In this document: piece by piece, positions 9,090-18,679 of the stretch
Layout: every line of letters starts with the position of its first letter
Position numbering within the stretch: the stretch's first letter is position 1
From: an uncultured Clostridium sp.
GTDB lineage: Bacteria > Bacillota > Clostridia > Lachnospirales > Lachnospiraceae
Reading direction: 5' to 3'
NCBI GenBank assembly: GCA_947253885.1
Contig: CAMYAO010000010.1
Coordinates: forward strand, 1 to 64,000
Length of the DNA: 64,000 bases
Program-made: the position numbers and the translations under genes
Notes under the pieces: model-generated
What the model was told of the DNA's origin: nothing
Seen by the model: only the letters and a program-made list of their open reading frames with translations
Database searches by the model: none

Positions 9090-9205
9090 TCGGAGGTAGC
9101 AACAGTTATAAGTGCTACCGAGTAAGGCACATTTATGGAAATGTTGTCGGAGCGACCTAGCATATTAGGCCGGATAAGATGAAAGCAGTCTTATCCGGCT
9201 TTTTG
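9090..9205 (+). promoter_or_regulatory. Riboswitch-like leader, candidate guanidine-IV (mepA) riboswitch
   Basis: The leader of the MATE gene holds a perfect 7-bp hairpin GGTAGCA/TGCTACC (9095-9101, 9113-9119), the linker CGAGTAAGGC, a second 6-bp hairpin ACATTT/AAATGT (9129-9144), then GTCGGAGCGACCTAGC. A strong terminator overlaps the end. Established knowledge: guanidine-IV riboswitches sit upstream of MATE (mepA) genes in Clostridia and regulate by termination with two short stems. The match is by architecture and gene context, not by alignment to the Rfam model, so the ligand is inference. Confidence 0.6.
9169..9205 (+). terminator. Leader terminator upstream of MATE gene
   Basis: Perfect 11-bp stem GCCGGATAAGA/TCTTATCCGGC with a 9-base loop and a T run, ending about 38 bases before the MATE start codon. 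Its place between a structured leader and the gene fits transcription attenuation. The preceding CCTAGCATATTAGG can form an alternative fold. Confidence 0.85.
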
Positions 9206-9242
9206 TTTGGACATATTATGGCTGAGAGGAGAGGGAGTTTTT

Positions 9243-10571
9243 ATGGTAAAAGATCTGACAAAGGGAAGTCTGCTGAAAAATATCATTCGTTTTTCATTGC
9301 CGTTTCTGCTTTCCTATTTTTTACAAACCCTGTATGGACTGGCGGATTTGTTTATAATCGGTCAATACAACGGATCGGAAGTGATTTCGGCAGTGTCAAT
9401 CGGATCACAGGTGACACATATGGTGACGGTCATCGTGGTCGGTTTGGCAATGGGATCTCTGGTTATGATCGGCAGATTTGTCGGTGCAGGGAAACAGAGA
9501 GATATTTCCAAAACAATTGGAAATACTGTTACGGTATTTGCTGTTTTCGGTACGATTCTGACAATCGTACTATGGTGCCTGACTTCTTTTTTGGTCGGAG
9601 TTATGTCTACACCTTCTGAATCAGTCCTGCAGACGACACAATATCTTCGAATCTGTTTTGCCGGAATTCCGTTTATTGTTGCCTACAATGTAATCAGTTC
9701 TATTTTCAGAGGCATGGGAGACTCTAAAAGTCCCATGTATTTTATAGCAATTGCCTGTGCGGTAAATATCCTGTTGGATTATATTTTTATCGGATATTTT
9801 GATATGCAGGCGAGCGGAGCTGCAATGGGAACTATCTTGGCACAGGCGTTCAGTGTTTTTATCTCATTAGCGGTAATTGTAAAAAGAAAAATAATTACGA
9901 TCCGAAAAAGCGACCTGCGATTAGATCCCCTGTTTGTGCGGAATCTGTTTCAGATCGGCTTACCGGTCGCACTGCAGGACGGATTTATTCAGATGTCTTT
10001 TATGGTAATTACTGTGATTGCAAACAGAAGAGGGGTAGAGGTGGCGGCTGCAGTGGGAATTGTAGAAAAGATCATAAGTTTTCTGTTCTTGATACCGTCG
10101 TCCATGATGTCTACTATTTCTGCAATTGCGTCGCAAAGTATCGGAGCGGATCGTAAGGATTTGGCAAGAAAAGTAATGTTTCTCGGAATGAAGATTTCTT
10201 TATCAATCGGAGTGATGTTTGTAGTGCTTTTGCAATTTTTTGCAGGAAATGCGGTTGCAGTGTTTACAACAGAAAATGAGGTAATCCGTTTAGGAGCACA
10301 ATATTTAAAATCCTACAGTTATGATTTGGCAGTTGCCTCTGTACATTTTTGTTTCAGCGGTTTTTTTGTTGCTTGCGGATATTCTTATATTTCATTTTTT
10401 CATAATCTGTTATCTATTCTGCTGTTACGGATTCCACTTGCTTTTCTGGCATCTGTTTATTTTCCGGAAAATCTGTTTCCGATGGGATTGGCATCTCCGG
10501 CAGGGGGATTACTGCAGATCACAATTTGTGTAGTTGCGTATAATCTGTTAAGAAAAAGAGAACGGATATGA
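9243..10571 (+). CDS. MATE family efflux transporter
   Basis: Protein of about 442 residues with twelve hydrophobic segments in two homologous halves. Typical MATE features are present: the N-terminal amphipathic helix, FSLPFLLSYFLQTLYGLADL in TM1, and ISSIFRGMGDSKSPM near the end of the first half. ATG at 9243 follows GAGAGGAGAGGG; the frame is open upstream to 9207, but that stretch is the terminator region. Substrates of MATE proteins are cations and drugs. With a guanidine-type leader the likely natural substrate would be guanidinium or derivatives (inference). It overlaps the next gene by four bases. Confidence 0.9.
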   Translation: MVKDLTKGSLLKNIIRFSLPFLLSYFLQTLYGLADLFIIGQYNGSEVISAVSIGSQVTHMVTVIVVGLAMGSLVMIGRFVGAGKQRDISKTIGNTVTVFAVFGTILTIVLWCLTSFLVGVMSTPSESVLQTTQYLRICFAGIPFIVAYNVISSIFRGMGDSKSPMYFIAIACAVNILLDYIFIGYFDMQASGAAMGTILAQAFSVFISLAVIVKRKIITIRKSDLRLDPLFVRNLFQIGLPVALQDGFIQMSFMVITVIANRRGVEVAAAVGIVEKIISFLFLIPSSMMSTISAIASQSIGADRKDLARKVMFLGMKISLSIGVMFVVLLQFFAGNAVAVFTTENEVIRLGAQYLKSYSYDLAVASVHFCFSGFFVACGYSYISFFHNLLSILLLRIPLAFLASVYFPENLFPMGLASPAGGLLQITICVVAYNLLRKRERI

Positions 10572-11437
10572 GAGAAAGGAAAGATATGAGAAAAACGGGG
10601 AAAAGAGGAAGGCTGTTTCTGTTGATGGGATTTATCTGTCTCAGCATTTCAGTAAACAGTATCAACTGTTTTGCAAGGAGTACAACAAAGGGAGGATTCC
10701 AAAACGAATACGGAGTGTTTTTAGGAGTAAAAGAATCCCGGTTGATCAACAGAACCAAATCTTACAAAATAATTGTGGTAGATGCAGGAGAATTATCTAA
10801 AATAACAGTTCAACAATTAAAATCTGCAGGTCACATTATATATAGTTATCTGAATATCGGTTCTATTGAAACCTATCGATCCTATTATAAAAAGTTTCGT
10901 CCTGTTCTGCTCGGAAAATACGAAAACTGGAAGGAGGAGCGATGGGTGGATGTTTCGGACAAAGGGTGGCAAAGATATGTGGTAAAAACGATTGCGAAAC
11001 AGATAGTGAAAAAGCCGATAGACGGTTTTTTTATAGATAATGCGGATGTGTATGAAAGATATTGTAAAGAAAAAATTTTTCGTGGACTTTTCAGTATATT
11101 GAAAGATCTGCAGATTTATGATAAAAAAATTATTATAAACGGTGGAGATTTTTTTGTAAGAAGACTGGCAAGTTCCGGGCAAATGCAGTTAATCTCCGGA
11201 ATTAATCAGGAAGGAGTCGTATCCTGTATAAAAGATTATAAAAAGAATCTGTTTATTGCAAACCGGAAGACAGTAAGAAATTATTTTACTGATTATATAA
11301 AATTTGTGAAGAAAAGGAAAAAGTCGGTTTATGCGGTGGAGTACAGCAGAAATAAACGACTCAGTAAGAAGATAACGGAACATGCAAAACGTTACGGATA
11401 TAGTGTGTATATTTCTGAATCTGTGGCGTTGAAGTGA
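10568..11437 (+). CDS. Secreted GH114-like (TM1410-type) glycoside hydrolase
   Basis: Protein of 289 residues with a signal peptide (basic MRKTGKRGR then FLLMGFICLSISVNSINCFA). The mature part follows the glycoside-hydrolase-114 / endo-alpha-1,4-polygalactosaminidase-like barrel: YKIIVVDAG, IIYSYLNIGSIE, WVDV, and the acidic strand end DGFFIDNADVY. The family acts on galactosaminogalactan-type or related exopolysaccharides; activity here is inferred. The first ATG (10568) overlaps the MATE stop. ATG 10586, with AAAGGA upstream, gives a more compact signal peptide and may be the true start. Confidence 0.72.
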   Translation: MRERKDMRKTGKRGRLFLLMGFICLSISVNSINCFARSTTKGGFQNEYGVFLGVKESRLINRTKSYKIIVVDAGELSKITVQQLKSAGHIIYSYLNIGSIETYRSYYKKFRPVLLGKYENWKEERWVDVSDKGWQRYVVKTIAKQIVKKPIDGFFIDNADVYERYCKEKIFRGLFSILKDLQIYDKKIIINGGDFFVRRLASSGQMQLISGINQEGVVSCIKDYKKNLFIANRKTVRNYFTDYIKFVKKRKKSVYAVEYSRNKRLSKKITEHAKRYGYSVYISESVALK

Positions 11438-11450
11438 AAGGAGGTTTTTT

Positions 11451-11639
11451 ATGGAGGCAGCAAGAATTATATTATATCTGTTTGTAATCAATTTGGGGAT
11501 TGTTTCTTTACCCAGAACAATAGAGGAGTATCGAAAGGAACGAAATAAGATACAGATTTTGAAGATAATGGCAAGGGTACTGATGATTGTTGCAGGTGTA
11601 ATTCTGCTGATCGTGAGAATTGCAGAAAGAATTATATAG
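11451..11639 (+). CDS. Small membrane protein, 62 aa
   Basis: A 62-residue protein with two hydrophobic segments (about 5-20 and 40-57) separated by a basic stretch (EEYRKERNK). The ATG follows a strong AAAGGAGG site and starts 13 bases after the GH114-like gene, so it is probably the last gene of that unit. I do not recognise the family. Coding is supported by the ribosome binding site and the clean two-helix hairpin. Confidence 0.6.
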   Translation: MEAARIILYLFVINLGIVSLPRTIEEYRKERNKIQILKIMARVLMIVAGVILLIVRIAERII

Positions 11640-11719
11640 CAGAAATGAAGTATACTAAATTAATACAAAACATAACATACAGCATACAAAATATATCATA
11701 TAAACTCAGGGAGGATATT

Positions 11720-14700
11720 ATGAAAAAAAGAAAAAACTCTTAGTGTTCTTAATGGCACTCGTAATTGCAATCAGCACCTTTCCATCGATGAATCCGGTTT
11801 CAGCATCGACAGATTTAGGTGTGCAGGAAAATACACAGGAAGAGGCACAAAAGAAAGTCACATCTGTGAAACCGGATATCCGGAAAACAGGCACTGATAT
11901 GGAAAAAAACGAATGTCACTACTGAAAAGAAACCGGATGCGCGAGTATCGGATACCGCTTCTAAAAAGAAGTCAGACACGGAGAAGAATTCCTTAAAGAT
12001 ATCACCGAAACCGGTTAAGAAAAAAGCGGTGGTAAGAGCTGCCGGATTAAAGAATGTTGTGACGGATAAAGGGATCTGGATCAATAACGATCAGTCGACC
12101 GGATATTCAACATTGAAGGAAGCGGCAGAAAATGCAAAGGCGGGAGATATCATTCATATAAAGGGAGACTTTTCTGCAGATACAGCCGTTGCAAAAGCAG
12201 TGGATATCAAGAAAGCGATTACTCTGGAACTGTCTGGAAATACAGTTTTAAAGGGCGACGGAAACAGTGGTATTATCTTATCCAATGGTGCAAAGCTAAA
12301 AGCGGGAACAAACACTCTTACTATGAAGGGGTTCAAAACCGCACTTACGATAAAGGCAGGTTCTGAAGTCGGGGACGGTCATTATATTCTGGACGGAAAT
12401 GAAGTCGGTTTTTCATTAGAAGGAAATGTCAAATTAGAAGGGACAGGACGTGATAAGTTAGTAATCTCTGCAAGAAACAGCTCCGGTCGGGGATTTACCT
12501 ATGCAAGTGAGTCCCGTTTTATCAAATGTACTGTAGACGTAGAAGTGAGTAATGAAAAGAGCGGGCAGTATGCCGGACTTTATATGAAAGATGCCGCACT
12601 TACAACCAAGGGTGTTTGGTACTATTTTGATCCTGCAAAGGGACTTGGCGGAGTTCATTTGGATCATTCTGATTTTTATGCATATAAAGCTACCGGCTCT
12701 TCTTCTTACGGTCAGGTAATGGCTATCCTTGGAACATCCGAGTTGACGAACGGTTCTACTCTGACAGGAGACGGTTCCCGTATCACACTTTCGGCAAAAA
12801 TGACTGTGACCGATTCCAAGGTTGTGATAAAAAACAGTACGGTAGGCGGGGGGAATATTAATTATACTCCGGCAGAGGCGGTATTTGAAAACTCCACTCT
12901 GGAAACTCATAATATGAAATACACCCCGTCTTATGGAACGGGACAAAGCAACGGTCCCTGCTATCTGACTTTTAAGGGGAATTGTATTGTAAATACAGAT
13001 GCAAAGGATAAGACTGCGGATAACGGAGGTGCCAATCGAGGTACGGGAAGTACCTATGTGGTAACGGGAGGTTCCTTTTTAGTAGCCTATCAGAAAAATT
13101 ACAATTATAATACAACCACTCCTACAAACGGCAAGGAAAACGGAGACGAGTTTCTTACATTGTTTACACTGACGGACACGAGTATGAAACAGCTGCATCC
13201 GATTAACAAGAACGGAAGTACTTATGTGTATAACGTGGCAAATCCTTCCAAGGACGGAGCAAAGCATGTATGGACACCTGCAGCAAAAGTTACTTTTGAT
13301 CTGCAAAATGCAGATGCAAAAAAGATAGTTTATCATAACGGCAACGGAAGCAGTTATATTGTTTCTGTCGGAAAAGAACAGAATACCTCCGATATACTGG
13401 ATTTTAATGCCATTACCGAAAAGGAGGTGGCTTTCTCCATTCCGGGCAAGAAGTTTAAGTATTGGACAGAAGACGCACAAGGAAAGGGAAAACAACTTAA
13501 AGCAGGAGATAAAGTCTCTTTTTCCGACCATACCAAACAGTATGATTTGTATGCCCAGTATGAGGAAGATACTTATAAAGTATCCTTCTCCGCAAATGGA
13601 GGACATTTTACGACTGATTCGGTTTTTAAAACAAAGACAGACATTTTTGATATCGTAAAAGACGAAAACGGAGGAGAGGTTGCTGTTTTAAAGAAGACGG
13701 CAAAATACAATGATACATTACGAAGCCTGTTAAACGGAATGGATCATAATCTGTTAAAACCGGATGAGCATGCATATCGGGCAGGTTATTTATTAAAAAA
13801 TAAGGAATACTGGTCATATACGGCAGCATCTGGAAGTTCGGATATTCGATTTGATTCATATAAGATCACAACCGAAGATATAGACAGTACATTTCAAGCG
13901 ACGATTACGGTACCGAAGGATATCATTCTTCCGGAGAGTGTGACATCAGAGTTGACAGCCAATCCGCTGTTTAAAGTGAAAAGTGTTGTAAAAGACGGCA
14001 ATAAGGTGGTTGTTACAATGACACTTAAAAAGAAGTATGATAAATTTATAGATCTGTACCGGGATGTAATCTCCGTGCCGGATACATTACATTTGGAAAT
14101 CCCGAACCTGACTGTTTCAGATAAGGTAAGCGGTGGAAAGAATCTGACCGTTACAGGAGAGGTAAGCGGTACTTTCAGAGGAGAGGCTGTCTCTGAAAGC
14201 GGAACAGTAAAACCTTTCCATTTTGAATGGACAGCGGAACAGACATCGGATGGAAAAGATTATGTATTGAGAGAGGACGAAACCAATAAAAAAATTCAAC
14301 TGACGATTCGAACTCCGGAAGTACTGAAATTTCAGGAGTCCTTACCGGGAGATCTGCTGATCGGAAGGGAAACGGAACACGATGAGATCTATCAGGTGAA
14401 GAGAGGACAGGTACTGACTTATACCGGAAGACTGGATGTCACTCCTATCAAAGCGAAGATAAAAATGCTGAAAGAGCATTATGCAGGAAATGCAGATAGA
14501 ATTGTCACAAAAGGAGTGACAAGCACCTTTACGGCAACATTGTCATTAGATCATGGTCTGATAATTCCGGAAAATCCAAAAGTGACCTTGACTGATAATC
14601 CGCTATTTGCAGTTAAAAAGGTGATAAAAAACGGGCAGAAGATCGAAATTACGATGGAATTAAAGAAAACGTATGCAAGATTTTCAGATCTTTATAAAGA

Positions 14701-15217
14701 TGTGACTGCAGTTTTGGATAAGCTGGATATGAATGTAGAAGGCATCACAGTAGATAAGAATACCGAGATTGGAGAAAGACGGAAGGCAGTTGGTGAAGTA
14801 TTCGGTAACTTTGAAGGGGAAGCTGTCAGTGAATCAGGTCATACACAGCGTTTTCAGTTTAGATGGAAGGCGGAACAAACAGGGGACGGAAAAGATTTTG
14901 TTTTACGAAAGGCTTCTTCTGATAAGACAATCCAATTTACCTTAGAAGTTACAGGCAGTAAAAAGCCGGATTCTAAGACGAACAAAGCCCCGGATAAAAA
15001 GCCGGATCCGAAGCCGGAAGATCCGGACAGATATCCACATAAGAAATCGGATAAAAAGTCAAATACAAGGTTCATTAAGAAGTCGGAACGACAGAACGGG
15101 AGACGGACTCAGAAGCCTGCAACCGGAGATGAAAGACAGATACCGGTTTATATTGCAGTATTAGGAATGGCATTGGCTGTTTTTGTGTTTATAATAAACA
15201 AAAAACGTCAGAAATAA
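11720..15217 (+). CDS. Large sortase-anchored surface protein, 5' end frameshifted twice
   Basis: The ATG at 11720 follows CAGGGAGG but the frame closes after seven codons. Read with one extra A in the tract near 11731-11736, it gives a clear signal peptide (KKLLVFLMALVIAIST...PVSAS). Around 11903-11909 a second A7 tract must lose one A to return to the original frame, which then stays open to 15217 (in-frame ATG at 12029, 1062 codons). The mature protein has a beta-helix-like N-part, InlB-type repeats near residues 450-530 (counted from 12029), two tandem repeat domains, a Lys/Pro-rich wall spacer, and a sorting signal KPATGD plus hydrophobic tail KKRQK. Whether the slips are real, phase variable or errors is open. 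The adhesin role is inferred. Confidence 0.72.
13886..14957 (+). repeat. Two diverged tandem protein repeats (about 145 aa each)
   Basis: Unit 1 spans about 13886-14320 and unit 2 about 14522-14957. Shared blocks at matching positions: STFQATI/STFTATL, ANPLFKVKSV/DNPLFAVKKV, KFIDLYRDV/RFSDLYKDV, GEAVSESG in both, and AEQTSDGKDYVLR/AEQTGDGKDFVLR. This is an old internal duplication of an extracellular domain, likely a stalk module. Confidence 0.85.
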
Positions 15218-15229
15218 TCAAATATAAAA

Positions 15230-15266
15230 TAACACTTCGAAATTTAGTTTCGGAGTGTTATTTTTG
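15230..15266 (+). terminator. Rho-independent terminator after surface protein
   Basis: Stem TAACACTTCGAAA / TTTCGGAGTGTTA (one G-U type pair) followed by TTTTT. Confidence 0.85.
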
Positions 15267-15301
15267 TGTGTAAAAATGACAGAAATGACATATAAACTCA
15301 T

Positions 15302-15340
15302 CCTTTTGGTGGATGTATTCTTTGCTCACATTTTTATAAT
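15302..15340 (+). promoter_or_regulatory. Pilus operon promoter with non-consensus -35 box (motif copy 1)
   Basis: A perfect -10 box TATAAT (15335-15340) is preceded, 16 bases away, by GGATGTAT (15311-15318), which covers the place of the -35 hexamer. The same arrangement, with 14 of 17 identical bases around GGATGTAT and the same 16-base spacing, is found at 24743-24781. A poor -35 with a conserved element over it suggests an activator-dependent promoter. Confidence 0.6.
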
Positions 15341-15434
15341 AGAAATGTTAGAACAGAGAAAAACGTGCAGAACTTAAACAGAGCTGAGTGACAAATTAAG
15401 GAGAAAATTCAGACTGCAGAGAAGGGAGGAATGT

Positions 15435-18131
15435 ATGGATAAAAAGAATAAGGGGAGTTTTTATAAAAGAATAGCAGTCATTTTATCCGTATTTGTTTTG
15501 ATAGTTTCGTTGGTCGGCTATGGGAATGCATATGCCTTGAATTCAGAGGAATCGGTTGGTGTTTTGAAAGAACAAACTAAAAATGCCGAGAAGAAGGAAG
15601 CAAAACAAAATGAAGAAACGGAACAGCAAAAGAAACACCAAGAGGGAGAGGAGGTAAAGCAGAAAAAAAATCAAAAACAGAACAGGACAGCTGAACAAAG
15701 AAAATCATTAGAACAGGATAAGAAAAACAAAGGGTCACAAACTAATACGAAGCAAAAGGCTGAGGAAGAAGGAAAATTGAGTTCGTATAATCCGGATCGA
15801 CTTTCGGCTGCAGAAATCAGTGGGAAAGTGACAACTGCAAAAGGATTGCTTCGAAACCGGCAGCCACTTACTTCTTTTTATGAAAAAAAATATAAGCAGC
15901 CGATAAAAAGAACGACTGAGGAGCATCCGGTCAATCCAGGAGATGTCAAATTATTTAAATATACGACTCCGATTGAGGGAAAAGTAAACACGTGGAAGGT
16001 AACCCTCAGAATAGAAGGGAAAGATTTCCGAAAAACTTCAGACATTATTTTGGTAATTGATACGTCCGGAAGTATGAGAGACAATAGTCGTTTGGTGAAG
16101 GCAAAAGAAGCGGCACGAAATTTTATTAATACGTTATTGCCGAGTGAAACAACAAGAATCGGGATTGTGACTTTTGCAAATGATTATACGTTGCAGTCGG
16201 GGCTTACCAACCGAAAAGAGGTTTTATTGAGTAAAGTAAATCGTTTATTTGCAACAGGAGGAACTTTTACTCAGTCGGGAATAAGGCAGGCACAGGAACT
16301 GCTGAAAAACTCCGGGGCAGACAATAAACATATTGTTTTACTTTCCGATGGAGAGCCAACCTTTAGTTATAAGATAACCAACCCATCTGCATATCTGTCT
16401 TCACAGTATATCTCACAGGCATCTACAGCCAGTGGATTTGTGTATTCCATTAATGGATACAGGATGGCAACTACAACGGGAGTTCCGGAAAGTCAATTTT
16501 CATACCCGAGTAAAGTCGGAGCAGGGAATGCAATGTTTCACAGGTATGATCGTTCGTGGTACGAGGGAGATAAATTTTATAATCACGGAAACAGTACGAT
16601 TGCACAGGCAAACTTTGCAAAGAATAACGGTCAAATAGTCTGGTCCGTGGCATTGGAAGCCGGAGCGGCAGGAGAAAGTGTGTTAAGACAGATTGCCAGT
16701 GAAGGGAAGTATTATAAAGCGGATCCTGAATCGTTGAATGCAATATTTGGAGAAATTGCGGGTGGAATCAGTGCTGCCGTTCAGAATGCAAGTGTAAGAG
16801 ATGTGATGGGGATCGGATTTGAGGTATCCAATGCCTCCTCTTTAACAGCTACGCAGGGAACACCAAAATATGAAAACGGAAAGATCACCTGGAATCCGGG
16901 GACACTGACAAAACCTATTTCGGCCGGAAGTGATATAAAATATGCCGAACTGACCTATACGGTTGAGATTAATGATGACATTCTGAAAGAAACTCCGGAT
17001 GCGAGTGGAGAATATCAGACTAATAAGGAGGCACAGGTTACATACACAAACAATAAAGGAGAGGAGATAATCGGTTATTTTCCGGTTCCATCTGTAAATC
17101 CTGTTTTATATACCGTGGAAAAGGAACTTCAGGATTATCAGGGAAATACAATATCGAAAGATCAGACTTTTAAGGTTCGTGTAGTCGGAGAAGATGCCGC
17201 AGAGCAATACAATAAGCTTTATCTGTTGAATACTAAGACACAAAACAAACGGGTTTTGACCAGTTTACGGGACAAAGCAACTTATTCTTTCAGTGAAGAG
17301 GAGGACTCGGATCGGTATGACATTGTCTGTTATATGAATGGAATTTTAACAGAAAATAAAAAGTTTACGATTAATAGTGAAAAGGATAAGGATGTAGCTA
17401 TTAAAGTGGTAAACAAAGAAAAAGCAATTTCCATTCCGGTAGAAAAGGTTTGGAAGAATTATCAGAATGAAGCATTACCGTCTACCGTTACCGTAAATCT
17501 GAAAGGGAAGGTAGGGCAGGAAACGAAAATAGAAAAGAGCCTGACCTTCGGAAAAGATGAAAACGGAAAATGGAAAGCAACTTTTGAAGGGTTACCGAAA
17601 TACAGTGGGACGAATCTGATTCATTATTCGATAAAGGAAGATCCGATCAGCGGCTATACTTCCAAGGTCAGCGGAGATGCCCAAAACGGTTTCGTAGTGA
17701 CCAATATAAAAGATATTCAGGTATCGATAAAGAAGATGGTTACCGGAAACATGGGCGAGAGGGACAAGAAATTTAATTTCACCTGTGTGATAAAAAAAGG
17801 AGATACTGTTTTATCTGATATAACATTTTCTTTAAAGCACGATGAAGTGAAAAAAGTAATGGTGCCGTTTGGATGTACGTTGACAGTAACCGAACAAAAG
17901 TATGAAGGATATACAACAAAGGTAGATCATACAGATGGGGTGACCTATACATGGAAATATGAGGACGAGAGTCATCAAAGAGACTTTGAAGTAGTCTTTG
18001 AAAATGATAAAACCGTTGTTATTCCGACCGGAGTACGGGAGCAAATGCACCCTATGAAGGTATTATTGGGAACAGTCTTTGCATTCGGAATTGCCATGAT
18101 ACTACTGAAAACTCGAAACAACAATAAGTAA
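15435..18131 (+). CDS. VWA/Cna-B pilus tip adhesin with IPTG sorting motif
   Basis: Protein of 898 residues. Signal peptide about 1-36, then a highly charged Glu/Lys/Gln stretch (about 37-115). A von Willebrand A domain follows, with the MIDAS metal site DTSGSM (about residue 210) and VLLSDGEPT (about 305). After it come Cna-B-type beta domains (about 670-780 and 780-860) likely closed by isopeptide bonds, then VIPTGV, a hydrophobic helix and a short basic tail. VWA proteins of this shape are tip adhesins of sortase-built pili. It is the first gene of a five-gene operon with its own promoter. The ATG follows GGGAGG. Confidence 0.87.
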   Translation: MDKKNKGSFYKRIAVILSVFVLIVSLVGYGNAYALNSEESVGVLKEQTKNAEKKEAKQNEETEQQKKHQEGEEVKQKKNQKQNRTAEQRKSLEQDKKNKGSQTNTKQKAEEEGKLSSYNPDRLSAAEISGKVTTAKGLLRNRQPLTSFYEKKYKQPIKRTTEEHPVNPGDVKLFKYTTPIEGKVNTWKVTLRIEGKDFRKTSDIILVIDTSGSMRDNSRLVKAKEAARNFINTLLPSETTRIGIVTFANDYTLQSGLTNRKEVLLSKVNRLFATGGTFTQSGIRQAQELLKNSGADNKHIVLLSDGEPTFSYKITNPSAYLSSQYISQASTASGFVYSINGYRMATTTGVPESQFSYPSKVGAGNAMFHRYDRSWYEGDKFYNHGNSTIAQANFAKNNGQIVWSVALEAGAAGESVLRQIASEGKYYKADPESLNAIFGEIAGGISAAVQNASVRDVMGIGFEVSNASSLTATQGTPKYENGKITWNPGTLTKPISAGSDIKYAELTYTVEINDDILKETPDASGEYQTNKEAQVTYTNNKGEEIIGYFPVPSVNPVLYTVEKELQDYQGNTISKDQTFKVRVVGEDAAEQYNKLYLLNTKTQNKRVLTSLRDKATYSFSEEEDSDRYDIVCYMNGILTENKKFTINSEKDKDVAIKVVNKEKAISIPVEKVWKNYQNEALPSTVTVNLKGKVGQETKIEKSLTFGKDENGKWKATFEGLPKYSGTNLIHYSIKEDPISGYTSKVSGDAQNGFVVTNIKDIQVSIKKMVTGNMGERDKKFNFTCVIKKGDTVLSDITFSLKHDEVKKVMVPFGCTLTVTEQKYEGYTTKVDHTDGVTYTWKYEDESHQRDFEVVFENDKTVVIPTGVREQMHPMKVLLGTVFAFGIAMILLKTRNNNK

Positions 18132-18151
18132 GCCGTATTCGGGTGGCAGAT

Positions 18152-18664
18152 ATGAAGAAGAAAGAGAACGAACAGGAGAACAAACGTTATATAAAAGCAT
18201 TACTTAGAAAAGCTGTATTTCTGACAATCACAATAATTCTTTTTTTTCGGGTGATATTCGGGATTCAGATTATGCAAAATGATGCGATGTCCCCAAAAAT
18301 AACGCCTTCGGATTTATTGATTTACTATCGGTTGGATCGAAAATTTCAGGCGGGAGATGTTGTTGTGATCCGGAACAGACAGATAAAAACGACATTGAGG
18401 GTTGTGGCAGTTTCGGGAGATAAAGTGGATATTACCTCAAACGGATTATATATCAATGGTGCGTTGCAGCACGACCTCGGTATTTTTTATCCGACGAAAA
18501 TTTATAAAGAGGGAATATCCTTTCCGATTACAGTAAAGAAGGATGAGGTATTTGCATTAGGAGATTTGAGAGAAGGAGCAATCGACAGCAGATACTACGG
18601 AGCTATTAAAAAGAAAGATATTAAAGGGAAAGTGTTTGTGCTATTGAGAAGAGCAAACTTTTAA
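18152..18664 (+). CDS. SipA-like signal peptidase homologue lacking both catalytic residues
   Basis: Protein of about 170 residues of the signal peptidase I fold: one N-terminal membrane anchor (about 20-40), box B, box D (GDVVVIRN...LRVVAVSGD) and box E (FALGDLREGAIDSRYYG). In active enzymes box B reads S-M-x-P; here it is A-M-S-P, so the nucleophile Ser is Ala. The general-base Lys of box D (K-R-V-V) is Leu (L-R-V-V). The streptococcal pilus protein SipA has likewise lost its Ser and Lys and acts as an assembly factor rather than a peptidase. The position between adhesin and major pilin matches sipA. A GTG at 18143 is an alternative start. Confidence 0.82.
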   Translation: MKKKENEQENKRYIKALLRKAVFLTITIILFFRVIFGIQIMQNDAMSPKITPSDLLIYYRLDRKFQAGDVVVIRNRQIKTTLRVVAVSGDKVDITSNGLYINGALQHDLGIFYPTKIYKEGISFPITVKKDEVFALGDLREGAIDSRYYGAIKKKDIKGKVFVLLRRANF

Positions 18665-18679
18665 GTAAAGGAGAATATT

